Shown: positions 6,281 to 15,054 of the stretch, in pieces
Layout: each line of letters starts with the position of its first letter
Position numbering within the stretch: the first letter of the stretch is position 1
NCBI RefSeq assembly: GCF_000720425.1
Contig: NZ_JOAJ01000003.1
Coordinates: 124,001-188,000 of the forward strand
From: Nocardia rhamnosiphila NBRC 108938
GTDB taxonomy: Bacteria > Actinomycetota > Actinomycetes > Mycobacteriales > Mycobacteriaceae
DNA: 64,000 nucleotides
Reading direction: 5' to 3'
Position numbers and translations under genes: made by a program
Notes under the pieces: model-generated
The model's input: only the letters and a program-made list of their open reading frames with translations
Told to the model about the DNA's origin: nothing
Databases searched by the model: none

Positions 6281-8611
6281 ATGAGCACCGTACTCGCGGC
6301 GTTCCTCGACGCCTACGCCGACGCGTTGCGCCGCCATCTCGCCGACCCGGAGGGCGACGGCCTGGCCGAGGGGCATGAGCTGGGCCGCCGAGCGCTGGTC
6401 GAGGGCATCAGCCTGCTCGACCTCACCGAGCACCACTTCCGGGTGGCGAAACAGGTACAGGCCGAGGCCGGCGAGACGGCCGGGCCGCACGATGCGGGCC
6501 GCGTGGAGAATCTGCTCGCCGAGGACGCGCTCGAATTCCTGCTGCAAACCCTGATCACGCTGGATGTCGCCACCCGCGGCTACCTCGACGGCACCCGCCG
6601 GTACGAACAGCAGCGATCCCGGGCCGACGATCTGGCCGGGCGCGACGAGTTCCGCACCGCCCTGGTCGAATCGCTGCAGGACGGGTTCTTCGTCGCCGAC
6701 GCCCGCGGCACCATCATCGAGGTGAACAAGGCGTTCGGCGAGCTCACCGGCTACGGCGCGACCGGCGTGCCCTATCCGTTACCGCATCCCTGGTCGATCC
6801 CGGAGGGCCCGCGCTACCCCGACCTGGGTACCGAGGCGTCCCGTTTCGTGGTACCGATCCAGCATCGGGACGGCCGCCGCCGCTGGATCGCGGTGAGTAC
6901 CAGCGCGCTGGTCAAACCCGACGGCGAGGAGCACATCTTCGTCGGCACCGTCCGTGATGTCACCGCCGAACACGACGCCCAGGCGCGCGACCAGGCCGCG
7001 AACCGGCTGGCCACCGCGCTGGCCTCGGCCACCACGGTCGCCGAGGTCCTCGAGGTGGGGCTGGACGAGCTGCGACGCACGGTCGGCGCGGAGACCGCGG
7101 TGGTGGCGGTCTGGGCCGGTCTCACCGCGCCGGAGGTCTACATTTCCGGGAACCCCCCGGCCGCCGCGGGCGGTTCCCGACTCGAACCGGCGACGGAGGC
7201 GATTCTCAAACGCGCCCGCGTGCGGCCCGGCCGCACACTCATCGCGGTCCCGGAGGGCGCGGGCAGCGCACAGGGCATCGTGGCGCCGCTCGGCGAGAAG
7301 AGCGATGCCGCGCTGTGGCTGCGCTTCGCCGTCCCGCGGGTCGTCGACGCCGCCGACTGGACGCTGTTCTCACTGCTCATCGGGCATCTCAGCCTGGCCG
7401 TCCAGCGCGCCCGCAACTTCGATCAGGCGCGTTCCACCTCGCTGACCCTGCAGCGCGCCATGCTCGGTCCCATCGAACTCCCACCGCGGTTCTCGGTGCA
7501 CTACGAACCGGCTCTGCCACCGCTCGAGATCGGCGGCGACTGGTACGACGTGGTCCCGCTGCCCGACGGCACCATCGGCGTGGTGGTCGGCGACTGTGTG
7601 GGCCGCGGCCTGTCCGCGGCCGTGGTGATGGGTCAGTTGCGTACCGCCGCCCGCGCGCTGCTGCTGCGCGGCGCCGGACCGGCCCAGTTGCTCACCGAAC
7701 TCGACCCGGTGGCGGCCCGGATTCCGGGAGCGCTGTGCACCACCGTCTGCGCCGCGGTGCTGGATCCGGTGCGCGGGCTGGTGCGGTACAGCAACGCCGG
7801 CCATATGCCGCCCATCCTGGCCGATGTGGACAAGACCGGGCGCATGCTGGAGGGCGGCCGGTCGGTGCCGCTGGCGACCTTCGAGATCCCGCGCCGCCCG
7901 GAGGCCACCACACCGCTGCCGCCCGGATCGACCCTGGTGTTGTTCACCGACGGTCTGGTGGAACGCCGCGGTGAGGATATCGACGAGGGTTTCACCAAAA
8001 TCGCCACCATCCTGGCCGACACCGCCGAGAAGTTACCGCGCCAGGTCGCCGACTCGGTATTGTCGGCGCTGCGGCCCGAGGGCGGATACGACGACGATAT
8101 CGCCATGGTGGTCTACCGGCAGCCGCCCGCGCCGCTCCGGCTGGATGTACCGGCCCGCCCGGACCGGCTGGCCATGCTGCGTCGTACGCTGACAGCATGG
8201 CTGTCGTCCGCGGCGGTACCGCACAACCTCACCTCGGATCTGGTGGCCGCCACCAACGAGGCGTGCAGCAACAGTATCGAGCACGCCTATCGCAACGGCG
8301 GCGGTGACGCCGAACGGGTGGTGCTCACCGCCGAATGCGTAGGCGACCGGGTGGTCATCGAGACCACCGACACCGGGACCTGGCGTCCGCGTCCGGCCGA
8401 TCCGGGACCGCGAGGTCGCGGCATCGATATGATGCGGGCGCTCACCGAAGAACTCGAGATAGATCACCACCTGGGGCCCGGAACCCGGGTACGGATGTCG
8501 GTCACGCTTCCGGCGATCACGTTCCCGGTGGCCAGCGCCCTGCGCGGGACCGCGAATCGGTCCGGCGGGGATACGATGCAGCGAGATCGAGAGACTCATG
8601 GCAGATTGTGA
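6281..8611 (+). CDS. Fused PAS-GAF-PP2C phosphatase (RsbU-like) with C-terminal RsbW-like kinase domain
   Basis: A 776-aa multidomain regulator. In order: an RsbU-type N-terminal helical domain (about 1-105), PAS (about 120-230, with GFFVADARGTIIEVNKAFGE), GAF (about 240-380), SpoIIE/PP2C phosphatase (about 390-610, with EIGGDWYDVV, GDCVGRGLSAA, SNAGHMPP and LFTDGLVERRG), and a GHKL histidine-kinase-like ATPase (about 615-745, with the N-box ATNEACSNSIEHAY and GRGIDMM). It therefore joins the phosphatase that activates an anti-anti-sigma factor and a kinase of the RsbW type that inactivates it. The PAS and GAF domains would add sensory input besides RsbT. It overlaps the STAS gene by 14 nt. 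No sigma factor is adjacent. Confidence 0.88.
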   Translation: MSTVLAAFLDAYADALRRHLADPEGDGLAEGHELGRRALVEGISLLDLTEHHFRVAKQVQAEAGETAGPHDAGRVENLLAEDALEFLLQTLITLDVATRGYLDGTRRYEQQRSRADDLAGRDEFRTALVESLQDGFFVADARGTIIEVNKAFGELTGYGATGVPYPLPHPWSIPEGPRYPDLGTEASRFVVPIQHRDGRRRWIAVSTSALVKPDGEEHIFVGTVRDVTAEHDAQARDQAANRLATALASATTVAEVLEVGLDELRRTVGAETAVVAVWAGLTAPEVYISGNPPAAAGGSRLEPATEAILKRARVRPGRTLIAVPEGAGSAQGIVAPLGEKSDAALWLRFAVPRVVDAADWTLFSLLIGHLSLAVQRARNFDQARSTSLTLQRAMLGPIELPPRFSVHYEPALPPLEIGGDWYDVVPLPDGTIGVVVGDCVGRGLSAAVVMGQLRTAARALLLRGAGPAQLLTELDPVAARIPGALCTTVCAAVLDPVRGLVRYSNAGHMPPILADVDKTGRMLEGGRSVPLATFEIPRRPEATTPLPPGSTLVLFTDGLVERRGEDIDEGFTKIATILADTAEKLPRQVADSVLSALRPEGGYDDDIAMVVYRQPPAPLRLDVPARPDRLAMLRRTLTAWLSSAAVPHNLTSDLVAATNEACSNSIEHAYRNGGGDAERVVLTAECVGDRVVIETTDTGTWRPRPADPGPRGRGIDMMRALTEELEIDHHLGPGTRVRMSVTLPAITFPVASALRGTANRSGGDTMQRDRETHGRL

Positions 8612-8996
8612 TGATGTGACCAATACTCCTCCAGACGCGAACCCGCTCACGGATACGATGACGACCTCGGTCGCCGACCACGACGGTGTCACCGTGCTCA
8701 CGGTGACCGGAGAGGTCGACCTCGCCACGGCTCCTGCCCTGGAGACCGCGATCGACGCCGCCCTCGACGCCGAACCGGCCGGCCTGGTGGTCGACCTGGC
8801 CGCCGTGAGCTTTTTGGCGTCGGCCGGGATGGCCGCGCTGGTCGCCGCCCATCAGCGGGCCGGTGACAAGACGACGATCGCCCTGGTGGCCGACGGGCCC
8901 GCCACCAGCCGGCAGCTCAAGATGACGGCTCTGGACCAGGTCTTCGCCCTGCATACGACGCTGGACGCGGCCCTGGCCGGCTTCCGGGCGGGCTGA
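8598..8996 (+). CDS. rsbV: STAS-domain anti-anti-sigma factor (RsbV-like)
   Basis: A 132-aa protein with a single STAS domain (about residues 22-130). The phospho-acceptor is Ser75 in SFLASAGMAAL, the usual actinobacterial variant of the D-S-x-G motif. RsbV-type proteins bind the anti-sigma kinase when unphosphorylated and so free the sigma factor. The 14-nt overlap with the fused phosphatase/kinase gene makes that protein its obvious partner on both sides of the phosphorylation switch. Last gene of the operon; a strong terminator follows. Confidence 0.88.
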   Translation: MADCDDVTNTPPDANPLTDTMTTSVADHDGVTVLTVTGEVDLATAPALETAIDAALDAEPAGLVVDLAAVSFLASAGMAALVAAHQRAGDKTTIALVADGPATSRQLKMTALDQVFALHTTLDAALAGFRAG

Positions 8997-9012
8997 ACCC
9001 CGGATACCGGAG

Positions 9013-9050
9013 CGGGCCGGGCCGGCGGATTGCTCCGCCGGCCCGGCCCG
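9013..9050. terminator. Strong hairpin between convergent rsbV and the LLM oxidoreductase
   Basis: Arms 9013-9029 and 9034-9050 form a perfect 17-bp GC-rich stem with a 4-nt TTGC loop. It sits 16 nt after the rsbV stop and 19 nt from the 3' end of the opposing gene, so it probably serves both strands. There is no T-tract, as is common in high-GC actinobacteria. Confidence 0.85.
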
Positions 9051-9069
9051 AGTCGTTTCCGGAGCGGGA

Positions 9070-10110
9070 TCAGTCGCAGATGGCGCGGAACTGTTCGATC
9101 AGCTTGACCCGGTCGGCCGGTGTCGCGGCCAGCGGCGCGACATTGAGCACGGTGACCCCCGCTTCGGCGAACGCGGCGACCCGTTCCTTCACGTATCCGG
9201 CCGGGCCGATCAGCGAAATATCGCGGACCAGCGCGTCCGGAACCACCTGCGTCGCTTCCTCTTTCTTGCCCGCCAGGTACAGCTCCTGGATCCGGTCGGC
9301 CTCCGCGCCGTAGCCGTACCGGGTGGCGAGGGTGTGGTAGAAGTTCTTGCCCTTGGCACCCATTCCACCGATGTAGAGCGCCAGCATGGGCTTCACGAAT
9401 CCCAGGAGGGGCTCCACGTCCTCACCGATGGCCAGAGCCGGACCGGCGTAGATGTCGAGCGGGCCGAGTTCGGGGTCGCGCCGCTCCTTTCCGGCACGCA
9501 GCGCGTCACCGAAGACCGCGTCGGCACGTTCGGGCAGGAAGAAGATCGGCTGCCAGCCCTCGGCGACCTCGGCGGCCAGTGCCACGTTCTTGGGGCCCAG
9601 CGCGGCAAGCAACACCGGGATACGTTCGCGCACCGGGTGATTGATCAGCTTCAGCGGTTTGCCCAGACCGGTGCCGGTCCCCTCGGGTAGCGGGATCTGG
9701 TAGTACTTGCCCCGGTAGTCCAGCCGTTCCCGGCGCCAGACCTTGCGGCAGATCTCCACGAGTTCACGGGTTCGTCCGATCGGCGCATCGTAGGGCACCC
9801 CGTGGAATCCCTCGATGACCTGGGGTCCGGAGGCACCCAGGCCGAGCACGAACCGGCCGTCGGAGACGAAATCCAAACCGGCCGCGGTCATCGCCGTCAG
9901 CGTGGGCGTCCGGGTGTAGAGCTGCAGAATCCCCGACGCCAGCTGCAACCGGGAGGTCTTGGCGGCGAGATAGCCCAGAGCGCTCACCGCGTCGAAGGAG
10001 TAGGCCTCCGGCACGAACACGATGTCCAGGCCGGCGCGCTCCAGATCGGCCACTTCGGCCGCCGCCTCGGTGAAGCCACCCGAGTAGTTGATGCTCAATC
10101 CGATCCGCAT
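9070..10110 (-). CDS. F420-dependent LLM-class oxidoreductase (Rv3520c-like)
   Basis: A 346-aa luciferase-like monooxygenase fold protein of the coenzyme F420-dependent class, very similar by eye to M. tuberculosis Rv3520c. Shared stretches include VPEAYSFDAVSALGYLAAKT, AAGLDFVSDGRFVLGLGASG and PQVIEGFHGVPYDAPIGRTR. The substrate is not evident. ATG 10110 (MRIGLSINYSGG) was chosen over the in-frame codon at 10155 because the family starts here. The gene stands alone, converging on the rsb operon and divergent from the cyclodeaminase-family gene. Confidence 0.87.
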   Translation of the reverse strand: MRIGLSINYSGGFTEAAAEVADLERAGLDIVFVPEAYSFDAVSALGYLAAKTSRLQLASGILQLYTRTPTLTAMTAAGLDFVSDGRFVLGLGASGPQVIEGFHGVPYDAPIGRTRELVEICRKVWRRERLDYRGKYYQIPLPEGTGTGLGKPLKLINHPVRERIPVLLAALGPKNVALAAEVAEGWQPIFFLPERADAVFGDALRAGKERRDPELGPLDIYAGPALAIGEDVEPLLGFVKPMLALYIGGMGAKGKNFYHTLATRYGYGAEADRIQELYLAGKKEEATQVVPDALVRDISLIGPAGYVKERVAAFAEAGVTVLNVAPLAATPADRVKLIEQFRAICD

Positions 10111-10240
10111 GCCCTCAACATAATCCCGGCTACGGGGTGGCCACGCACCGGCCACGCCGGGCGACGCGGTAGGTTGAACCCGATAGCACAGTGCACCGTG
10201 CAGCTAACTTCGAGCAATTATGATCGAGAAAGGCCGAATC

Positions 10241-10903
10241 GTGTCGGAGCCCACCCAATCGCCACAGCACGCCGCCAGCGGTTTCGCGGGTTCGCCGATC
10301 AGCGACTACCTGGGCGAACTCGCGGCGAAGGTACCGGCCCCGGGTGGCGGCGCGGTAGCCGCGCTGCACGCCGCACAGGCGGCCGCACTGGTCGCCATGG
10401 TCGCGCGCTACACCACCCGGGCCAAGGACGCCGACCATCGGCCGGTGATCGACCGCATCGTCGCGGCCGCCGATATCGCCCGCGAGCGCGCACTGACGCT
10501 GGCCGACGCCGACGCCGAGGCCTTCACCGCCGTCGGCGCCGCCTACAAGCTGCCCAAGGGCACCGACAGCGAAGCCACCGCACGGACGGCGGCGATCCAC
10601 GAAGCGCTACTGGAGGCCGCCCGGGTCCCCGCCGCGGTGATCGACGCGGCCGACGAGATCCTCGCGCTGGCAACCGAATTGCTGCCTATCGGAAACCCGA
10701 ACGTGGTCACCGATATCGGCGCGGCCGCCGCGGCGGCCCGGGCCGCCGCGGTGACCTCCCAACTGAATATCGAGATCAATGTCGTCTCGCTTCCGGAAGA
10801 ACACGCCGCCGCTTTCAGCGAGGCGCTGGTGCGGATCGAGGAAATCACCGACCGCGCCGAAACACTGCACCAGGAGGTGCTTCGCGCGGTTCGCGGCGGG
10901 TGA
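10241..10903 (+). CDS. Cyclodeaminase/cyclohydrolase family protein (FTCD C-terminal domain, FchA-like)
   Basis: A 220-aa helical protein of the formiminotetrahydrofolate cyclodeaminase / methenyl-THF cyclohydrolase family, which acts in one-carbon folate metabolism. The hallmark is near the N-terminus: SPISDYLGELAAKVPAPGGGAVAALHAAQAAAL. The later NPNVVTDIGAAAAAARAAA segment is also typical. GTG 10241 is preferred (AAAGG about 8 nt upstream); ATG 10220 is an in-frame alternative. No other folate genes are nearby, so the exact reaction is left open. Confidence 0.83.
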   Translation: MSEPTQSPQHAASGFAGSPISDYLGELAAKVPAPGGGAVAALHAAQAAALVAMVARYTTRAKDADHRPVIDRIVAAADIARERALTLADADAEAFTAVGAAYKLPKGTDSEATARTAAIHEALLEAARVPAAVIDAADEILALATELLPIGNPNVVTDIGAAAAAARAAAVTSQLNIEINVVSLPEEHAAAFSEALVRIEEITDRAETLHQEVLRAVRGG

Positions 10904-11121
10904 TTCGGGTACACATATCAGCACGCGCGAATTAACCAGGTTTATGCCGAACTGGGATTATTCGAGATCAAGTGCAGAACGGAGCACGCGTAGAATGGGC
11001 TTCGTTCCTGATATTCACACTGCTCCACCGCTCGACCCAGGCTCGAGCAGCTAGACCGGCCGGCGGGGCACCGGCGGCCGGGGAACTGTTTGCCCCAGCT
11101 CGACGAGTGCAGGAGGTAACG

Positions 11122-11406
11122 GTGAGGATCGGGTACACATCGGCTCCGGTCGCGGCGGAACTCCCCGACCCAGGTATCGATGTCATCACCGAACACGGAG
11201 TCGTATCCAATATCGCCGACTGTTCGGCGGATCCAGGAGTGTTGACGCTCGGCCAGGCCCGGCGCGCACACGATATCCACCGGCTCTGTTCTCCCGAATG
11301 TCAGGTCCGCAGACGGGCCCGTCTCACCTTGGCCATCGCTTCGGCCGCCCCGGACCGTCCCACGTTCGGCATTTCGCCCGGGCGGTCCGCGCACTACGGC
11401 GATTGA
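11122..11406 (+). CDS. Small conserved-looking hypothetical protein (94 aa)
   Basis: Not recognised. A perfect AGGAGGT at 11111-11117, 4 nt before GTG 11122, is the main argument for a real gene. The product is basic in its second half, with a Cys pair in HRLCSPECQVRRRA, and shows neither a signal peptide nor membrane segments. It stands alone between the cyclodeaminase-family gene and the glycosyltransferase pair. The same frame is open upstream to 10972 but has no comparable start signal. The 218 nt before it show no clear promoter. Confidence 0.55.
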   Translation: MRIGYTSAPVAAELPDPGIDVITEHGVVSNIADCSADPGVLTLGQARRAHDIHRLCSPECQVRRRARLTLAIASAAPDRPTFGISPGRSAHYGD

Positions 11407-11579
11407 TTCCCGCGTGCCGGGTGAAAACAGCTGCCCGTCACGCCTCTTTCCGGCGCCGGGTATTCCGGCGCGCTTTCGATAGCGCTACGAACTCGCACCG
11501 AATGGTTCTCTAGCAGCTCCACCCATTGGCCGGGTGGCGATTGGCGTATGCCGCGCGGTCACTAGTAGAGGAGGAAGAG

Positions 11580-12827
11580 TTGAGCACCATATTCACGAAT
11601 GCGGAATCCGAATCGGATACTCCGGCGCGAAAACCACGGCGCGCCCGGTTCGGTGGTAACGGCCGGAACCACCCGCTGAACATCGTGTTGGTGGCCCCGC
11701 CCTATTTCGACGTCCCCCCGGCCGGTTACGGCGGCGTCGAGGCCGTGGTCGCCGAACTCGCCGACACCTTGATCGCGCGCGGTCACCGGGTGACGCTGCT
11801 GGGCGCCGGAAAGCCCGGTACCGAGGCCGAATTCGTCCCGGTCTGGGAGAGTACGCAGGCCGAGCGGCTGGGCGACCCCTTCCCGGAAGTGGTCAACGCG
11901 CTCAAGGTGCGGCGCGTGGTGGAGAAATTGGCCCGCTCCCGGCATATCGATATCATCCACGACCATACTTTCGCCGGCCCGTTGAACGCTCCCGCCTACG
12001 AGGCGCTGGGCATTCCGACCGCGGTCACCGTGCACGGGCCGGTCGACAACGATATGTGGGAGTACTACGGCGCTCTCGACGAACACACTCGCCTCGTCGC
12101 GATCAGCGACCGGCAGCGTGAACTGGCGCCGAGTTTCAACTGGATCGGCCGGGTGCACAATGCGCTGCGGCCCAGCGAATGGCCCTTTCGGACCGAGAAG
12201 CAGGACTATGCGCTGTTCCTCGGCCGCTACGCCTCCTACAAGGGCCCCCATCTCGCATTGCACGCCGCGCACGAGGCCGGGATCAAGCTGATCCTCGCCG
12301 GTAAGTGCAACGAGCCGCCCGAGAAGGCCTTCTTCGCCCAGGAGATCGAGCCGCTGCTCACCGATACCGACCACGTCTTCGGGGAAGCCGACGCGGTCGC
12401 CAAACGGGAACTGCTCGCGGGCGCCCGCTGCCTGCTGTTCCCCATCCGCTGGGAAGAGCCGTTCGGCATCGTGATGATCGAGGCCATGGCCTGCGGCACC
12501 CCGGTGGTGGCGTTGCGCGGCGGCGCGGTCGAGGAGGTGATCGAGCACGGTGTCACCGGCTTCATCTGCGATCACCCCGACGAACTGCCCGCGGCCATCG
12601 CCCGCGCCGGCGAGTTGGACCCGCACGCGTGCCGACGGCGTGTCGAGGATTATTTCGGCGTGGATCAGCTGGGTGCCGGGTACGAGACGGCCTATTACCG
12701 CATACTCGATGCGTGGGACGAAGCCCACAGCAACGCCCAGGCATTGACCGCCGTCGGTACGCGTCGCACTGCGGTACCCGAGATACGCGCCGACGCCGGC
12801 ACGACACCGGTATGGAGTAGGGCATGA
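11580..12827 (+). CDS. GT4-family glycosyltransferase
   Basis: A 415-aa retaining glycosyltransferase with GT-B fold. The N-terminal acceptor domain has VAPPYFDVPPAGYGGVEAVV, and the C-terminal nucleotide-sugar domain has YALFLGRYASYKGP and the GT4 segment EEPFGIVMIEAMACGTPVVA with its EX7E glutamates. TTG 11580 was chosen because AGGAGG ends 5 nt upstream. It overlaps the next gene, a glycogen-debranching-type glucosidase, by 4 nt, so the pair probably acts on one alpha-glucan or compatible-solute pathway. The donor and acceptor sugars cannot be read from sequence. Confidence 0.86.
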   Translation: MSTIFTNAESESDTPARKPRRARFGGNGRNHPLNIVLVAPPYFDVPPAGYGGVEAVVAELADTLIARGHRVTLLGAGKPGTEAEFVPVWESTQAERLGDPFPEVVNALKVRRVVEKLARSRHIDIIHDHTFAGPLNAPAYEALGIPTAVTVHGPVDNDMWEYYGALDEHTRLVAISDRQRELAPSFNWIGRVHNALRPSEWPFRTEKQDYALFLGRYASYKGPHLALHAAHEAGIKLILAGKCNEPPEKAFFAQEIEPLLTDTDHVFGEADAVAKRELLAGARCLLFPIRWEEPFGIVMIEAMACGTPVVALRGGAVEEVIEHGVTGFICDHPDELPAAIARAGELDPHACRRRVEDYFGVDQLGAGYETAYYRILDAWDEAHSNAQALTAVGTRRTAVPEIRADAGTTPVWSRA

Positions 12828-14935
12828 ACGCACCGCCGAGAATTCTCAACTCCGGCCAACCCGCCGCCATCAATGGCGGCGGGGGGACCGTGACCCTGGT
12901 CGAGGCGAGCACTTTCTGCTTGTCCGACCCTCTCGGCGATATCCATTCCGGCACCTCGCAGGGCCTGTTCTACCGGGACTCGCGGGTGATCTCACGGTGG
13001 GAGCTGCGCCTGGACGGACAGCCGGCGGAACATCTGACGGTGCTCACGCCGGAAGCCTTCAAGGGCCGCTTCATCCTGCGCAAACCCCCGCGCGCCGGAG
13101 TCGCCGACAGCACCGTGCTGGTGGTGCGTCGGCGGCTCATCGGCAACGGGCTCAAGGAAACGATCACCGTGCGCAACCTCGGGCACGAGGACACGGCGAT
13201 GACCATCACCCTGTTCGTCGATTCCGATTTCGCGGATTTGTTCGCGGTCAAGGAGGGCCGTAACCACGGCGGTGGCGCCGAGCACAATGCCGTCGACGGC
13301 GATCTGCACCTGACCGACCATGCCGAACCCGGACGCGGCCTGACCATCAGCGCCACCGCCGGGGCGGTCATGCTGCCCGGCACCATCACCTGGCAGGTGG
13401 TGGTGCCGGCCCGCGGACGCTGGGATACCGAGATCCTTGCCCATCCGGTCATGTCGCACCGCCGGGTGCCGATGGCGTTCGGCGACGACGAGGACAGCCC
13501 GATCAGCCGGTTGAAGGCGTGGCGGGCCACCGCCACCGACCTCACAGCCACCGATCCGGCCCTGTCGGAGGTCCTGCAGCGCACCGAGAGCGATCTCGGC
13601 GCGCTGCGCATCGACGGCAGCACCGACGGCGCTCCGGCGTATGTGGCCGCGGGCGCCCCGTGGTTCATGGCGCTGTTCGGCCGGGACAGTCTGCTCACGT
13701 CGTGGATGGCGCTGCCACTGGATTCCGCGCTCGCCGTGGGCACCCTGCGCCGGCTGGCGGATCTGCAGGGTACGAAGGTCAACCCGATCACCGAGGAAGA
13801 GCCCGGGCGCATCATGCACGAGATGCGGCACGGCCCGGCCAGCGGCCAGGTACTCGGCGGGACCGTCTACTACGGGTCGGTCGACGCGACGCCGCTGTTC
13901 GTGATGCTGCTCGCCGAATGCTGGCGCTGGGGCGCGGGTGACCAGGTGATCCGCGAACTGCTTCCGGCCGCCGACGCGGCCCTGGCCTGGATCGACGAAT
14001 ACGGCGACGCCGACGGCGACGGGTTCGTCGAATACCGCCGTAAAACCGATCGCGGCCTGAGCAACCAGGGCTGGAAGGACAGTTTCGACGCGATCAACGA
14101 CGCCTCCGGTCATCTGGCCGAGCCGTCGGTCGCACTGTGCGAGGTCCAGGGCTACGTGTACGCGGCCCGCCTGGCCCGTGCCCAGCTCGCCGACCATTTC
14201 GGCGATACGGGCACCGCCGCCCGGCTACGCGAGCAGGCCGAGAACCTCAAGGACCGGTTCGATGAGGCGTTCTGGGTCGCCAAGAACGGCTGGTATGCCG
14301 TGGCCCTGGACGGCCAGAAGAACCAGGTCGACGCGCTGACCAGCAACGCCGCTCAATGTCTGTGGACCGGCATCGTGTCCGACGAGCGCGCCGCCGAACT
14401 CATCGAACGGCTGGCCGATGTGAGTATGGACAGCGGTTTCGGCCTGCGCACGCTCGCTGCCGGCATGGGCGCCTTCAACCCGATGAGCTATCACAACGGC
14501 TCGGTGTGGCCACACGACACCGCGATCGCGGTCGCCGGCCTGCTGCGGTATCGGCATATCGCCGGCGCCTCCGACCTGGCCGAGCGCCTCACCACCGGCC
14601 TGCTCGACGCGGCCATCGACTTCGGCGGCAGGCTGCCGGAACTGTTCTGCGGTTTCGCCCGGACCGAGTTCCGCTCGCCGGTGCCCTACCCCACCTCCTG
14701 CTCCCCGCAGGCGTGGGCGAGCGCGGCGCCGCTGCTGCTGGTGCGGTCCTTCCTGGGGCTCTCGCCGTGTGTACCGCATCGTGTCCTGCGGGTGACCCCG
14801 CAGTTGCCCCGGGAATGGGGCAAGGTGGGCCTGACGGACCTGAGACTGGGCTCTGCCACGGTGAGCATCCACGCCGAAGGCTCCACCATGCACGTCCACG
14901 GGCTGCCCGACGACTGGAAACTCGTCACCGAATAG
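12824..14935 (+). CDS. Amylo-alpha-1,6-glucosidase-like glycogen-debranching family protein
   Basis: A 703-aa protein. An N-terminal beta-rich GDE-type domain (about 20-220, with DPLGDIHSGTSQGLFYRDSR) precedes an (alpha/alpha)6-barrel catalytic domain (about 240-650). The latter has APWFMALFGRDSLLTSW, WIDEYGDADGDGFVEYRRK, LSNQGWKDSFDAI and SYHNGSVWPHDTAIAV, which contain the likely catalytic acids. This architecture is common in actinobacteria beside a GT4 gene. ATG 12824 overlaps the upstream stop (ATGA). Hydrolysis of alpha-1,6 glucan branches is the family inference. Confidence 0.88.
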   Translation: MNAPPRILNSGQPAAINGGGGTVTLVEASTFCLSDPLGDIHSGTSQGLFYRDSRVISRWELRLDGQPAEHLTVLTPEAFKGRFILRKPPRAGVADSTVLVVRRRLIGNGLKETITVRNLGHEDTAMTITLFVDSDFADLFAVKEGRNHGGGAEHNAVDGDLHLTDHAEPGRGLTISATAGAVMLPGTITWQVVVPARGRWDTEILAHPVMSHRRVPMAFGDDEDSPISRLKAWRATATDLTATDPALSEVLQRTESDLGALRIDGSTDGAPAYVAAGAPWFMALFGRDSLLTSWMALPLDSALAVGTLRRLADLQGTKVNPITEEEPGRIMHEMRHGPASGQVLGGTVYYGSVDATPLFVMLLAECWRWGAGDQVIRELLPAADAALAWIDEYGDADGDGFVEYRRKTDRGLSNQGWKDSFDAINDASGHLAEPSVALCEVQGYVYAARLARAQLADHFGDTGTAARLREQAENLKDRFDEAFWVAKNGWYAVALDGQKNQVDALTSNAAQCLWTGIVSDERAAELIERLADVSMDSGFGLRTLAAGMGAFNPMSYHNGSVWPHDTAIAVAGLLRYRHIAGASDLAERLTTGLLDAAIDFGGRLPELFCGFARTEFRSPVPYPTSCSPQAWASAAPLLLVRSFLGLSPCVPHRVLRVTPQLPREWGKVGLTDLRLGSATVSIHAEGSTMHVHGLPDDWKLVTE

Positions 14936-15005
14936 CAATCGCCCGGTGTGTCTACATCCCGAACGGGTGCCGGGACGATATCTTGGGTGGTTGAGTTGAT
15001 CATGG

Positions 15006-15047
15006 CCCCTTAGGATGGACGTCTGTCCACCAGTCGTCCGTAAGGGG
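15006..15047 (+). promoter_or_regulatory. Leader hairpin that would sequester the ldt Shine-Dalgarno
   Basis: CCCCTTA (15006-15012) pairs perfectly with TAAGGGG (15041-15047). With one bulged G the stem extends through GGATGG (15013-15018) and TCGTCC (15034-15039). TAAGGGG contains the Shine-Dalgarno of the ATG at 15055, so the folded leader would mask it. Candidate translational control; the trigger is unknown. Confidence 0.5.
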
Positions 15048-15054
15048 TGGAACC

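Noticed and set aside
14936..15054. c-di-AMP (ydaO) riboswitch in the ldt leader
   Set aside because: The leader is too short (under 120 nt) and lacks the conserved core of that riboswitch; only a simple SD-masking hairpin is seen.
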